Shown here: piece by piece, positions 45,614-53,380 of the stretch
How the letters are laid out: every line of letters starts with the position of its first letter
Position numbering within the stretch: the first letter of the stretch is position 1
Origin: Bacteroidales bacterium
GTDB lineage: Bacteria; Bacteroidota; Bacteroidia; Bacteroidales; P3
Length of the DNA stretch: 56,872 nt
Assembly (NCBI GenBank): GCA_017480185.1
Contig: JAFVBC010000026.1
Span: 1-56,872, forward strand
Direction of reading: 5' to 3'
Translations under genes and position numbers: made by a program
Notes under the pieces: model-generated
What the model was told of the DNA's origin: nothing
What the model saw: the letters and a program-made list of their open reading frames with translations, nothing else
The model's database searches: none

Positions 45614-46660
45614 TTATTGATTACTTCCCACAAACTGCGCAATCCAATCGCGGTCGGCGTTGTCGGCATCGTGCCAGTCTGTGGTGTCAATCGTTACTTC
45701 AAGCAGGCGCGCTTCTCCGTCGCAATGCAACTCAACTTCGTCGGCTACAGCTGGCACCAACACACACTCTCCCTTACGCATGGGAACAACCTCGTTCATT
45801 GCCTTGACTGCCGCCATGCCATCCACACAGAAGTATACCACAAAGCAATCCACCTGTTCAAGATTTTTTTTGATTGGTTGCGTCAGGTGTAGCACTTTGG
45901 TTAAAAACTGGTCGCATGCCACCACGGTGGTCGACCGATTGGGCTGCGCCTCATAGCGCACATTTGCTCGCGCCACTCCGCCAAAGTCTATTGCATCAAG
46001 GGCTTGCTGGGTGTGCAGTTCGCGGAGGTTGCCATCCTTGTCAACACGGTTGTAGTCGTAGATGCGATAGGTGCAATCCGACGTTTGCTGTATCTCGGCA
46101 ACCATCAGTCCACGTCCAAGCGCATGAACGCGCCCTGCCGGAATGAAATACACATCGCCCACCGATGGCTCTTCGGCATGCAGCAACTGCTCTATCTGCC
46201 CATGCTCAACAGCATCGACATAGTCCGCGCGACTGGTGTCGTGGTCAAACCCACTAATCAGTCTTGCCCCTTTGTCGGCCGCCATCACATACCACATCTC
46301 GGTCTTTCCTCGGGGCATACCACGTCGCTGTGCAAGTTCGTCGTTGGGATGCACCTGCACCGATAGGTCTTGCGCCGCATCAATCACCTTGAAAAGCAGC
46401 GGAAAGTCGTTTCCAAAACGATTGTAGACCTTTTCTCCCACAAGGTCGCCCATGTACACCTCTATCAACTCGTTGAGTGTGTTCTCGGCCAAGAAGCCAT
46501 TTGCCACAACCGATTCTTTACCTTCAACCGACGACAGTACCCACATCTCGCCACAATTGGGCAACGGTGCATAGTCGAATCCCATGTTGCGCAACCTATT
46601 GCCGCCCCATATCACATCCTTATAGAGAGGCAAGAACTTGAGTGGATAAAGCGATCCCAT
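45614..46660 (-). CDS. manA: Class I mannose-6-phosphate isomerase
   Basis: The 348-residue zinc enzyme interconverts fructose 6-phosphate and mannose 6-phosphate. Metal ligands are in the family motifs SVQVHPNDELAQ, GKTEMWYVMAAD and FIPAGRVHALG. It feeds mannose into glycans and may supply GDP-mannose. It shares a base with the stop of the small upstream lipoprotein gene, so both are likely made from one transcript. Confidence 0.95.
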   Translation of the reverse strand: MGSLYPLKFLPLYKDVIWGGNRLRNMGFDYAPLPNCGEMWVLSSVEGKESVVANGFLAENTLNELIEVYMGDLVGEKVYNRFGNDFPLLFKVIDAAQDLSVQVHPNDELAQRRGMPRGKTEMWYVMAADKGARLISGFDHDTSRADYVDAVEHGQIEQLLHAEEPSVGDVYFIPAGRVHALGRGLMVAEIQQTSDCTYRIYDYNRVDKDGNLRELHTQQALDAIDFGGVARANVRYEAQPNRSTTVVACDQFLTKVLHLTQPIKKNLEQVDCFVVYFCVDGMAAVKAMNEVVPMRKGECVLVPAVADEVELHCDGEARLLEVTIDTTDWHDADNADRDWIAQFVGSNQ

Positions 46661-46869
46661 CAGAATGAACGTGTTGTGTGACTATTGGCCTTGTTGGTAC
46701 CTTTCACCTTGATGTTCGAATTCACCTTGCGGCTCTTGTTTGACTGTTTGCGCTCATACATGGTTTTTTCTGTGCTTGCGCACGACACTGTCACGACACT
46801 AACCGTCAGCAACGACGCAATGAGCATCAGCGGCAACGTTTTCTTTAACAAAACACGAATCTTAACCAT
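46660..46869 (-). CDS. Small basic lipoprotein, 69 aa
   Basis: The peptide has a hydrophobic signal with lipobox VSCAS (about residue 30). After processing it leaves only some 39 residues that are very basic (KQSNKSRKVNSNIKVKGTNK). The ending KGTNKANSHTTRSF resembles a conserved tail I have seen in short Bacteroidales lipoproteins of unknown function. Its stop overlaps the manA start by one base. It could help a surface glycan or cell-wall step, but there is no direct evidence. Confidence 0.7.
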   Translation of the reverse strand: MVKIRVLLKKTLPLMLIASLLTVSVVTVSCASTEKTMYERKQSNKSRKVNSNIKVKGTNKANSHTTRSF

Positions 46870-46986
46870 ATTATTATCAATTGGTTGAAAACAAAACAGG
46901 CAACATACCTGTCATTGCAAAGAAAACAATAAAAAACCTATTTTGCAAACCCATAATACGCGTATGCCCTTGTCGAATTCACACTG

Positions 46987-46994
46987 CAAAGGTA
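46987..46994 (-). promoter_or_regulatory. Promoter -7 box of the small lipoprotein/manA genes
   Basis: The minus strand reads TACCTTTG within TATACCTTTG, matching TAnnTTTG, about 115 bp before the lipoprotein start. The -33 element is weak. Confidence 0.45.
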
Positions 46995-47146
46995 TAGTCA
47001 TATCAGCATGGATTTTTACTCAAAGCAACATATTTTTCCCCTCCAATGTGGCAATATCTACAGGTCAACGGCCTTAAAAAGAGGACTATCCCCACAATGG
47101 GGAATGGTGCGGAGCCACGAATACCCCCTTTGTCCGCATCAAGTAG

Positions 47147-47223
47147 GTATCAAGTAAGGCCGTTCTTCAGTGATTGACTGAAGAACGACTGAAGAACGAC
47201 TGAAGAACGGCCTTACTTGACAC
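47147..47223. repeat. Unequal-arm palindrome, copy 3
   Basis: Outer arms start GTATCAAGTAAGGCC (47147-47161) and end GGCCTTACTTGACAC (47209-47223). There is one left unit (47162-47171) and three right units (47177-47186, 47188-47197, 47199-47208). The left arm can pair with the first or the last right unit, so two alternative hairpins are possible. A second partial outer arm GCATCAAGTAG precedes it at 47137. Confidence 0.95.
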
Positions 47224-47284
47224 TATGTTGTCCCCTACTGGAGGGGAACTTATTGCTTGCCTTCAGCTGCCATTGGGGCATAAA

Positions 47285-47319
47285 AAGACTTCTCCTATCG
47301 AAAAATGAGGAGAAGTCTT
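47285..47319 (-). terminator. Terminator of the hmu operon
   Basis: AAGACTTCTCCT (47285-47296) pairs perfectly with AGGAGAAGTCTT (47308-47319). On the minus strand it is followed by a short T run (TTTTTA), about 50 bp past the hmuV stop. Confidence 0.8.
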
Positions 47320-47372
47320 ATTGAACAGAAATCGTAATGCGATGCACGATTGGCCTTTTGACGCACAAAGCT

Positions 47373-47708
47373 TTATGCTCCGTCGGGGATGTAGATAATA
47401 CGCCCATCGTCAAGTTCGTAGGCTGTGCCTACCTTTTTGCCACGTTTTTGATTGGACGACTCCTCGTCGGAAGGGGTGTATCGGTTTATTTCGTTACCCT
47501 CCTTAGTGATAATCTCCATATTGTCCTTACCCGGATTTTTCACAATGGTGAAGTCGTCGCGACTGAACATCTCGGTCATATTATACCGCCCTACAAGAGC
47601 CACCATCAAAGCCACAGCAAAGACCATTGCCACATCGAACAGGTTGCCCACCACCGACATGGGGTCGTTGTCGTCGGCCTGACTGCCAAGAAGCCTGCGC
47701 CGTCTCAT
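47373..47708 (-). CDS. hmuV: HmuV-like DUF2149 protein
   Basis: The 111-residue protein has one transmembrane helix near the N-terminus (NLFDVAMVFAVALMVALVG, residues 22-40) with an aspartate at position 25, then a charged soluble tail. DUF2149 proteins go together with a MotA/TolQ/ExbB-like partner and a CobN-like chelatase, as in the Porphyromonas gingivalis hmu operon. The helix and its Asp recall ExbD and TolR, which supports a proton-driven role, but this is inference. It overlaps hmuU by 4 bp. Confidence 0.88.
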   Translation of the reverse strand: MRRRRLLGSQADDNDPMSVVGNLFDVAMVFAVALMVALVGRYNMTEMFSRDDFTIVKNPGKDNMEIITKEGNEINRYTPSDEESSNQKRGKKVGTAYELDDGRIIYIPDGA

Positions 47709-48301
47709 GCCTGTATGTTTTTGTCGTTGAGCAACGAGGCCACAAATTCAAGTGTATTCATGTCGGCTGCATACCAGCGTTGCTTCGACTGCAACACTAC
47801 GAAACCCACCGCAGCACTGAAAAGACCAATAACAGTGGTGGCAAAGGCCACCTGCATGTTGTAGGCCATGGAGGCAATGTCGCCTGTGGAGAGGCCAACC
47901 AATGCTGGCCCCATGGGTATAAGCGTGCCCATCAACCCAAGCATTGGCCCCATCTTGCTCAAAGTTTTTGCCAGCGACATGTCGCGGTCGGCCATAATTT
48001 CATAGTCGGCAAGCAACTTCTCAATGCGTGCAGCATCAGTCTCGGCAAGCATTTTGCCAAGGGTGTCGACAAGGGGCAAACGGCTGGTGGGCAACGATTG
48101 GGAAAGATTGCGCACCGTTTGAGCCGTCAAGGGGGTGATGAGGGGCAAAAGACGTGCTTGCAAACGTCGCACGTCGAGGTATTGCCCAAACCAACCTCCT
48201 ATGAGGATTAGCGAACGAATAAAGAAATAGATGAGCAACACAACAACCGGCACAAGCAGTCCGGTTGAAATCCAGTAAAGAGTGTCTGTGATATAGTGCA
48301 T
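47705..48301 (-). CDS. hmuU: HmuU, MotA/TolQ/ExbB-like proton channel family protein
   Basis: The 198-residue membrane protein has an N-terminal helix, a cytoplasmic region, and two closing helices around MGPMLGLMGTLIPMGPALVGL and MQVAFATTVIGLFSAAVGFV. This is the TolQ/ExbB/MotA pattern, where such helices form the proton path. It should pair with HmuV. It lies 7 bp after hmuT and overlaps hmuV. Confidence 0.9.
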   Translation of the reverse strand: MHYITDTLYWISTGLLVPVVVLLIYFFIRSLILIGGWFGQYLDVRRLQARLLPLITPLTAQTVRNLSQSLPTSRLPLVDTLGKMLAETDAARIEKLLADYEIMADRDMSLAKTLSKMGPMLGLMGTLIPMGPALVGLSTGDIASMAYNMQVAFATTVIGLFSAAVGFVVLQSKQRWYAADMNTLEFVASLLNDKNIQA

Positions 48302-48308
48302 AAAGGGT

Positions 48309-48998
48309 TCAGTTGTTTTTATGTTTCAATCTACGTTTTCTGAAAGCCATGCCGACCAAAGAGCCAGCCACGGTGATGGCCACCACGGTGAGCAGTTGGG
48401 GCAACTGTATTGAAGTTGTCCCCACCACTGCCGTGCGTCCGTTGACCGTTGCCACAACACCAAGTGCAGCCAAGACCACGTTGACAGCAAAAAGCATCTC
48501 GATGCGGGTGCGTCGGCTCGGCAAAAGCCGCGATAAAAGCCACGACAAAAGTGGCATAACGATGGCAGTTGCAGCCCCAAGCATCCACGACAGGCGTGCA
48601 AAGCTGGTGCCTGGCATGGCAAAGATAAGCCACACAAGGATGCTGAAAAGCGAGAGGAAAGAAAGCACTCCGGGGTAGATGTTGAGCAGCCATCGCAAAA
48701 CGCGCGTATGCCATCGGGGCCTATCCGTGCCCAACGAGGTTGCTCCCGATATGCAATAGGCCATCATAAGCGACACCTCTACGGTTACCACCACGGCCAC
48801 ATCGGCCATCATTGACGGTGATTGAAGAAAGGCTGCAATGGCAGTTTTGCTCTGGGCAATGGCAAGTGGCCATGAAAAACCTATTGCAACACTCAGGGCT
48901 ATGGCCCACCCCACTCGCCAACCCGTGGGGCTGAGGCTCTGCTTGACCACAAAACTTACCGCTGCCAAAAGCAGCATTATGACCACAACAGCCTGCAT
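48309..48998 (-). CDS. hmuT: HmuT, inner-membrane protein of the heme operon
   Basis: The 229-residue protein has six to seven hydrophobic helices and no ATPase or periplasmic binding motif. In P. gingivalis the gene in this place is called hmuT and is predicted to be a permease. It matches membrane proteins that sit between CobN-like and ExbB-like genes. It begins 6 bp after the hmuS stop. Substrate and direction of transport are not known. Confidence 0.78.
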   Translation of the reverse strand: MQAVVVIMLLLAAVSFVVKQSLSPTGWRVGWAIALSVAIGFSWPLAIAQSKTAIAAFLQSPSMMADVAVVVTVEVSLMMAYCISGATSLGTDRPRWHTRVLRWLLNIYPGVLSFLSLFSILVWLIFAMPGTSFARLSWMLGAATAIVMPLLSWLLSRLLPSRRTRIEMLFAVNVVLAALGVVATVNGRTAVVGTTSIQLPQLLTVVAITVAGSLVGMAFRKRRLKHKNN

Positions 48999-49004
48999 GT
49001 CGCA

Positions 49005-52000
49005 TCAATCGTCGACGCTGTCCTTACTGCGTTTCCTCAAAATTATCACAACTATCACCAACACCACAACAGCACCAACGATGACCAACACGTTGCTCAA
49101 CGCGGTGCGATGGCCGTCGGCATTCTGATTGAGTTGCTCGCGCTTGAGCACCATGTCTTTGTCGGACGCAGTCGTCGACACGTTCCCCTCACGAGCCTGA
49201 CGTATACCATCGGTGTACTCGCGCGCTTGCGATTGGTCAACATGCGTTTTAACAAAGTCGTGCAACTTGGAGTTGTCGCACACCGTGGGCGAACAAGAAG
49301 CGGCGTATTTGCCAACCAGTTGGGTATGGAGTGCAGCGATGGTATTCAACTGCTCGTCTGTGGCGTGCCACATACCCTTGCGAGCCGTCTCCATCATCAC
49401 AGCCGTAATCTCCTGCAAAGCGGCTGGATTTTGCGATTCGAAGAATTGTTGTACGCCGAGGCCGTAGCTATCTTTGACATAAACATCGTAAATCTCGTCC
49501 CACATCTCGTTATCAATGGCCAAGGGCTTCATCACATTCCAACCATAAGTGTTTTGCACCAACTCGGCAAACGTGCCTGCAGCCGAACTGCCACCTTTCA
49601 TCATCTCTTTGATGTAGTTGGGGTTGAAAAGCGTAGTGCGGCTCTCAACACCAATGGCCTCTTTCACTTCCTGTATGCGTGCGTTGTTGCGATTGCGATA
49701 ATCGCTCATGTAGGCATCGGGGTCTTTGCCAGTAATGTTCCTCACGGCAAGATTCAACCCTCCCATAAACTCGTACACATGGTCGAGACTCAACGCACCC
49801 CAAGTGTTGCTTTGTCGGGGCTGAATGATGGCATCGGTGCCCGTAAGTGCGGCTTCAAAAGCATTGTTTACAACACTTTCCCACTGTTTCTCATCGCCAT
49901 AGAAAGCTCCCATGTTGTTCAAATAGGTCTCTGCTATCTCGCTTTCGTCTTCCCAACGGTCGCCAGCCTGCACCATTTGTTGTATGCCAGTACCATATCC
50001 ACCGTTCACACCACCAAACACACGGTAGGATGCCACCTTGCGCGCCTCACGTGGCGATAGACCTTTGTCAACAAGCGCACGCTCCGACTCTGTTACTCCA
50101 TCGGCCACATAGTTTTGTTGCCCATCATCGGCCTTGGCAGCCATTTCTACAGCACGGTTGATAAGGAATAGCCGCGAAGCAGCCAAGTCGCGTAGTTGCC
50201 CACTGGTTTGCACACACACATCAATACGCGGGCGCCCCAATATTTCAGCAGGTATCAACTTTAGATCGGTAACCCTGCCAAATCCATCTCTAACAGGTTC
50301 CACACCAAGCATATATAACACCTGAGCAATGGTTGCCCCTTCGGTTTCAATAAACTCGCCACTCCAAAGCGTGTAACTAACCTTTCGGGGTAAACTATCG
50401 TGGTGACGTTCACGATACAGGTTGATAGTGTTTTGCGCCAATGCAATGCCCTTGGTCCATGCAGCCTCGGTGGGTGTGTTTTCGGCATTTATACCATAAA
50501 GGTTGCGCCCTGTTGGCAAGACATTGGGGTTGACTATGTGGTCTCCTCCAGGCGAAGGCAGTGTATACCCTCCGTTTAGTGCATTAACAACAGCGTCCAA
50601 TTCATATTTGGGTGTGGCCGTAAGAAGTTGCCTATAGTTTGCCACGTTCATCACCGTACGATACACCTCGGCAATAGCATCGCTGACTTGTTGTTTGTGT
50701 TTCTTCGCCTCATCGGCAAGCCGCTGTTTGCGCATCTCGGCCGTATCGACAGTCGTCTGACTATCTTCTTTTGCCATCATCGCAGCTTTCATTTTAGCCA
50801 AAGCCTCATCACTTGCTCCCATCATTTTGGCCATTTTTAGGGCTTTCTCGGGATTCATCCCCTTACCCTTTCGGCGCATCATAGCATTACCCCTACCCGA
50901 CTTGCCATCACCTCTGTCGGCATGCATCTGCATCCCAGCAGGCATCTCTTCGGCCATCGACATCATCATGCCAAGCATATCGATAGGTTTTCCTGCCTCG
51001 TGCACAGCAAGGGCATCATCAAGTTCCGTTTGCGAAATACCTGTAAGCTTGCACACCATATCGGTCGACCTTGCACTGGGACTATGCAACAGTTGCATCA
51101 CCGTCCGTTTTGCAGGTTCAAGATATTGTTTTGTAAAAGCAACTTTATTTTTGTTGGGGTCTAAAGTTGTCTTTCCTTTCAATTTATCAAGAGCATACAA
51201 ACTATAAGCAATGGGGTCGACTGACATTGAATAAACACTTTTTTCAATATTGTCGGCCGAGTATGGCACACCAAGCACGTATGGACGTCCCACCATCTTC
51301 TCGTTAGCAATCTCTTCAGCAAAGTCCTCAATCATATCAATCTGCTGTTCACTATAGACAGCCGACGCAGAACTATCAAGGCCAAGCGGACGGTGTATAC
51401 CCATTTTCATGGCTTCTTGCTTTATCTGACTTGCCAGTTCTACACAGTCTTTCCCCTTTTCAGCAGCATCGTGATAAGCTTCAATAGCGTCCGTCAAGCG
51501 CTTATATTCGTTTCTAACACCACTCTCCATAAATGGTGGAGTGATATAAGAGACAAGCGAAGCATAAGAACGGCGTTTTGCAATTAGGGCTTCTCCCACA
51601 TTACCGACAGTGTAAAGATAGAAGTGAGGTACATCGCCTATCAATCTATCAGACCAATCATTATCGCAAAGAGCCACTTGTTTGCGAGGCGTATACTCCA
51701 AACTGCCATGCGTTCCGAAGTGTATGATCGCATCTGCACCAAAACCATAGCGCGCATACAGATAAGATGCGATATAGGTATATGGTGGTGCCGCGTCTGC
51801 TCCATGCACTATCTTAAAACTATTGCTACCCAAACCTGCCATGGGTTGGGGGATCAAAATAATATTTCCAAAATCAAGACGAGCCACAGCCAATTGGCCA
51901 TCGGCAGTAGACATGTATTCGCCTGGGAAAGTACCGTAGATGCTCTCAACCTCCTTATTCAGTGATGGGCGGAAGGCTTTGCCGCTCCACTCGGAATATT

Positions 52001-53321
52001 GTTCCGACGAAATATATACAGGGTTCCCTTCTGACAAAAACGCATCAAATGCTCCTTTAGCATAAGTGCCCAATACACTGCCCTGTTTTTGCAGCATTTT
52101 TTCCAACTGAGAAACGCTCTCGGGCATATTTTTGACACGATACCCCTCGTTACGCAACCTGACAAGTAAGTTATAAAGAGATGGCACAACCTCAAGTCCT
52201 GCAGCAGTTAGTGCATTCTGACCAGGCCCTTTGTAGTAGTATATTGCCACCTTCTTCTCACTATTTGGAGTGTGTTGCAAGCCTATGTGGCGTGCAACGC
52301 TATTGACGAAACTCACAAGGCGCGACGAGTCGGCATATATCTCCTGCAGGCCTTCGTCGGTTAGACGATGAGAAAACAAAGCATAGGGGCGTATAGCACC
52401 GTCTATTTCGGGTGTTACAACACTTTGCGACAAAAAGCCACCGTTCATACCCATCTTGTCATCTTCCCACTGCTCTGTCAGTTGTGGTACATACACCGTG
52501 GTGAACAATGGTATATTATGCTGCCCAAGCCAGTCGGTCATATAGTCGCCCATACGACCATGAGCCATATTGATTATGGCCGATGGCGAAACAGAGTCAA
52601 TCTGTCCCGAGCGCACAAACTTTCTCATGCCCGACACGGGGTATACATTTATGCCTTTTTTCTCCAGTGCTCTTATCAATGCCATCGGTTCACCCATCAT
52701 ACCAGTCAGCACAATCGATGGCGCATGCTCGACATATAGGCCTTCTTTGCGCAAATACTCTTCATACGCACCCACCGATGCAAAGCCCACCTCCTCGGCA
52801 TCGGGGTGTTCAACATCGGGGTGATACAGCAAATGCCGAGTTACTTCCATAACGGGCATAGGTTCGTTGACAAATGTGTGCTTACCGTCAACATCGCGAC
52901 GCACCATATTCAACATGCTACGGTAGTTACATCTACCGCCATTGTTCAAATACTTTACAATAGTGTCGCACAACGCACTGTCAAGACTTGTTATGCTGTT
53001 GTCGGGATTTGTGGCGGCTGTTGTCAACACTGGAACCTTTTCGGCCACGCGTTCCAAAGCCTCACGCTGCTCTGCCGTAAGCCTCAAGCCCATGCCATTC
53101 ACAAATGCCATGTCATATTTTCGCAGCTTTTTAATCTCATCAACGCCCACCTCTCTCAACTTTATGTGGCCGTTGTCATTGCTCTTAGATATCTGACCAA
53201 GTGTTGTTATCTGATAATTCACAAAAGCCACCTTCGTTGGAGCCAACACTCGGTTCCATACAACAAGAGCCACGGCAACAACAATCACTGCCGCAGCAAT
53301 CAGCAATAGTTTTTTCTTCAT
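49005..53321 (-). CDS. hmuS: HmuS, CobN-like chelatase of the heme operon
   Basis: The 1438-residue protein has an N-terminal membrane anchor (residues 4-22), a large CobN/magnesium-chelatase H-type domain, and a C-terminal anchor (about 1405-1425, NVLVIVGAVVVLVIVVIILR). CobN marks include HFGTHGSLEYTPRKQVALCD and RIDVCVQTSGQLRDLAASRL. CobN inserts cobalt in B12 synthesis. The version in hmu operons is linked to heme, probably to take the metal out or otherwise process it. The two anchors and the operon suggest it faces the periplasm. A stretch near residues 778-860 is rich in Met (18 in about 80) and in Lys, and is probably an insertion. Confidence 0.92.
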   Translation of the reverse strand: MKKKLLLIAAAVIVVAVALVVWNRVLAPTKVAFVNYQITTLGQISKSNDNGHIKLREVGVDEIKKLRKYDMAFVNGMGLRLTAEQREALERVAEKVPVLTTAATNPDNSITSLDSALCDTIVKYLNNGGRCNYRSMLNMVRRDVDGKHTFVNEPMPVMEVTRHLLYHPDVEHPDAEEVGFASVGAYEEYLRKEGLYVEHAPSIVLTGMMGEPMALIRALEKKGINVYPVSGMRKFVRSGQIDSVSPSAIINMAHGRMGDYMTDWLGQHNIPLFTTVYVPQLTEQWEDDKMGMNGGFLSQSVVTPEIDGAIRPYALFSHRLTDEGLQEIYADSSRLVSFVNSVARHIGLQHTPNSEKKVAIYYYKGPGQNALTAAGLEVVPSLYNLLVRLRNEGYRVKNMPESVSQLEKMLQKQGSVLGTYAKGAFDAFLSEGNPVYISSEQYSEWSGKAFRPSLNKEVESIYGTFPGEYMSTADGQLAVARLDFGNIILIPQPMAGLGSNSFKIVHGADAAPPYTYIASYLYARYGFGADAIIHFGTHGSLEYTPRKQVALCDNDWSDRLIGDVPHFYLYTVGNVGEALIAKRRSYASLVSYITPPFMESGVRNEYKRLTDAIEAYHDAAEKGKDCVELASQIKQEAMKMGIHRPLGLDSSASAVYSEQQIDMIEDFAEEIANEKMVGRPYVLGVPYSADNIEKSVYSMSVDPIAYSLYALDKLKGKTTLDPNKNKVAFTKQYLEPAKRTVMQLLHSPSARSTDMVCKLTGISQTELDDALAVHEAGKPIDMLGMMMSMAEEMPAGMQMHADRGDGKSGRGNAMMRRKGKGMNPEKALKMAKMMGASDEALAKMKAAMMAKEDSQTTVDTAEMRKQRLADEAKKHKQQVSDAIAEVYRTVMNVANYRQLLTATPKYELDAVVNALNGGYTLPSPGGDHIVNPNVLPTGRNLYGINAENTPTEAAWTKGIALAQNTINLYRERHHDSLPRKVSYTLWSGEFIETEGATIAQVLYMLGVEPVRDGFGRVTDLKLIPAEILGRPRIDVCVQTSGQLRDLAASRLFLINRAVEMAAKADDGQQNYVADGVTESERALVDKGLSPREARKVASYRVFGGVNGGYGTGIQQMVQAGDRWEDESEIAETYLNNMGAFYGDEKQWESVVNNAFEAALTGTDAIIQPRQSNTWGALSLDHVYEFMGGLNLAVRNITGKDPDAYMSDYRNRNNARIQEVKEAIGVESRTTLFNPNYIKEMMKGGSSAAGTFAELVQNTYGWNVMKPLAIDNEMWDEIYDVYVKDSYGLGVQQFFESQNPAALQEITAVMMETARKGMWHATDEQLNTIAALHTQLVGKYAASCSPTVCDNSKLHDFVKTHVDQSQAREYTDGIRQAREGNVSTTASDKDMVLKREQLNQNADGHRTALSNVLVIVGAVVVLVIVVIILRKRSKDSVDD

Positions 53322-53336
53322 ATCCTTATTTTGTAG

Positions 53337-53363
53337 TGCCGTCCAGTTTTTTCTTCGACGGCA
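53337..53363. promoter_or_regulatory. Hairpin between hmuR and hmuS
   Basis: TGCCGTC (53337-53343) pairs with GACGGCA (53357-53363) in the 59-bp gap. On the minus strand the loop is A-rich. It has no T run and could tune the relative amounts of receptor and chelatase. Confidence 0.5.
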
Positions 53364-53380
53364 TTCTGCTTATTCGGGGC

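Larger units (their letters stand above)
46870..47372. other. Intergenic region with promoter, repeat and terminator
   Basis: No coding frame is seen in these 503 bases. They contain the promoter box of the small lipoprotein/manA genes (46987-46994), palindrome copy 3 (47147-47223) and the hmu operon terminator (47285-47319). Confidence 0.7.

Noticed and set aside
49005..53321. CobN as part of cobalamin synthesis
   Set aside because: There are no cob or cbi genes nearby, and the context (hmuY, hmuR, ExbB-like and DUF2149 genes) together with the two membrane anchors fits the heme operon version.
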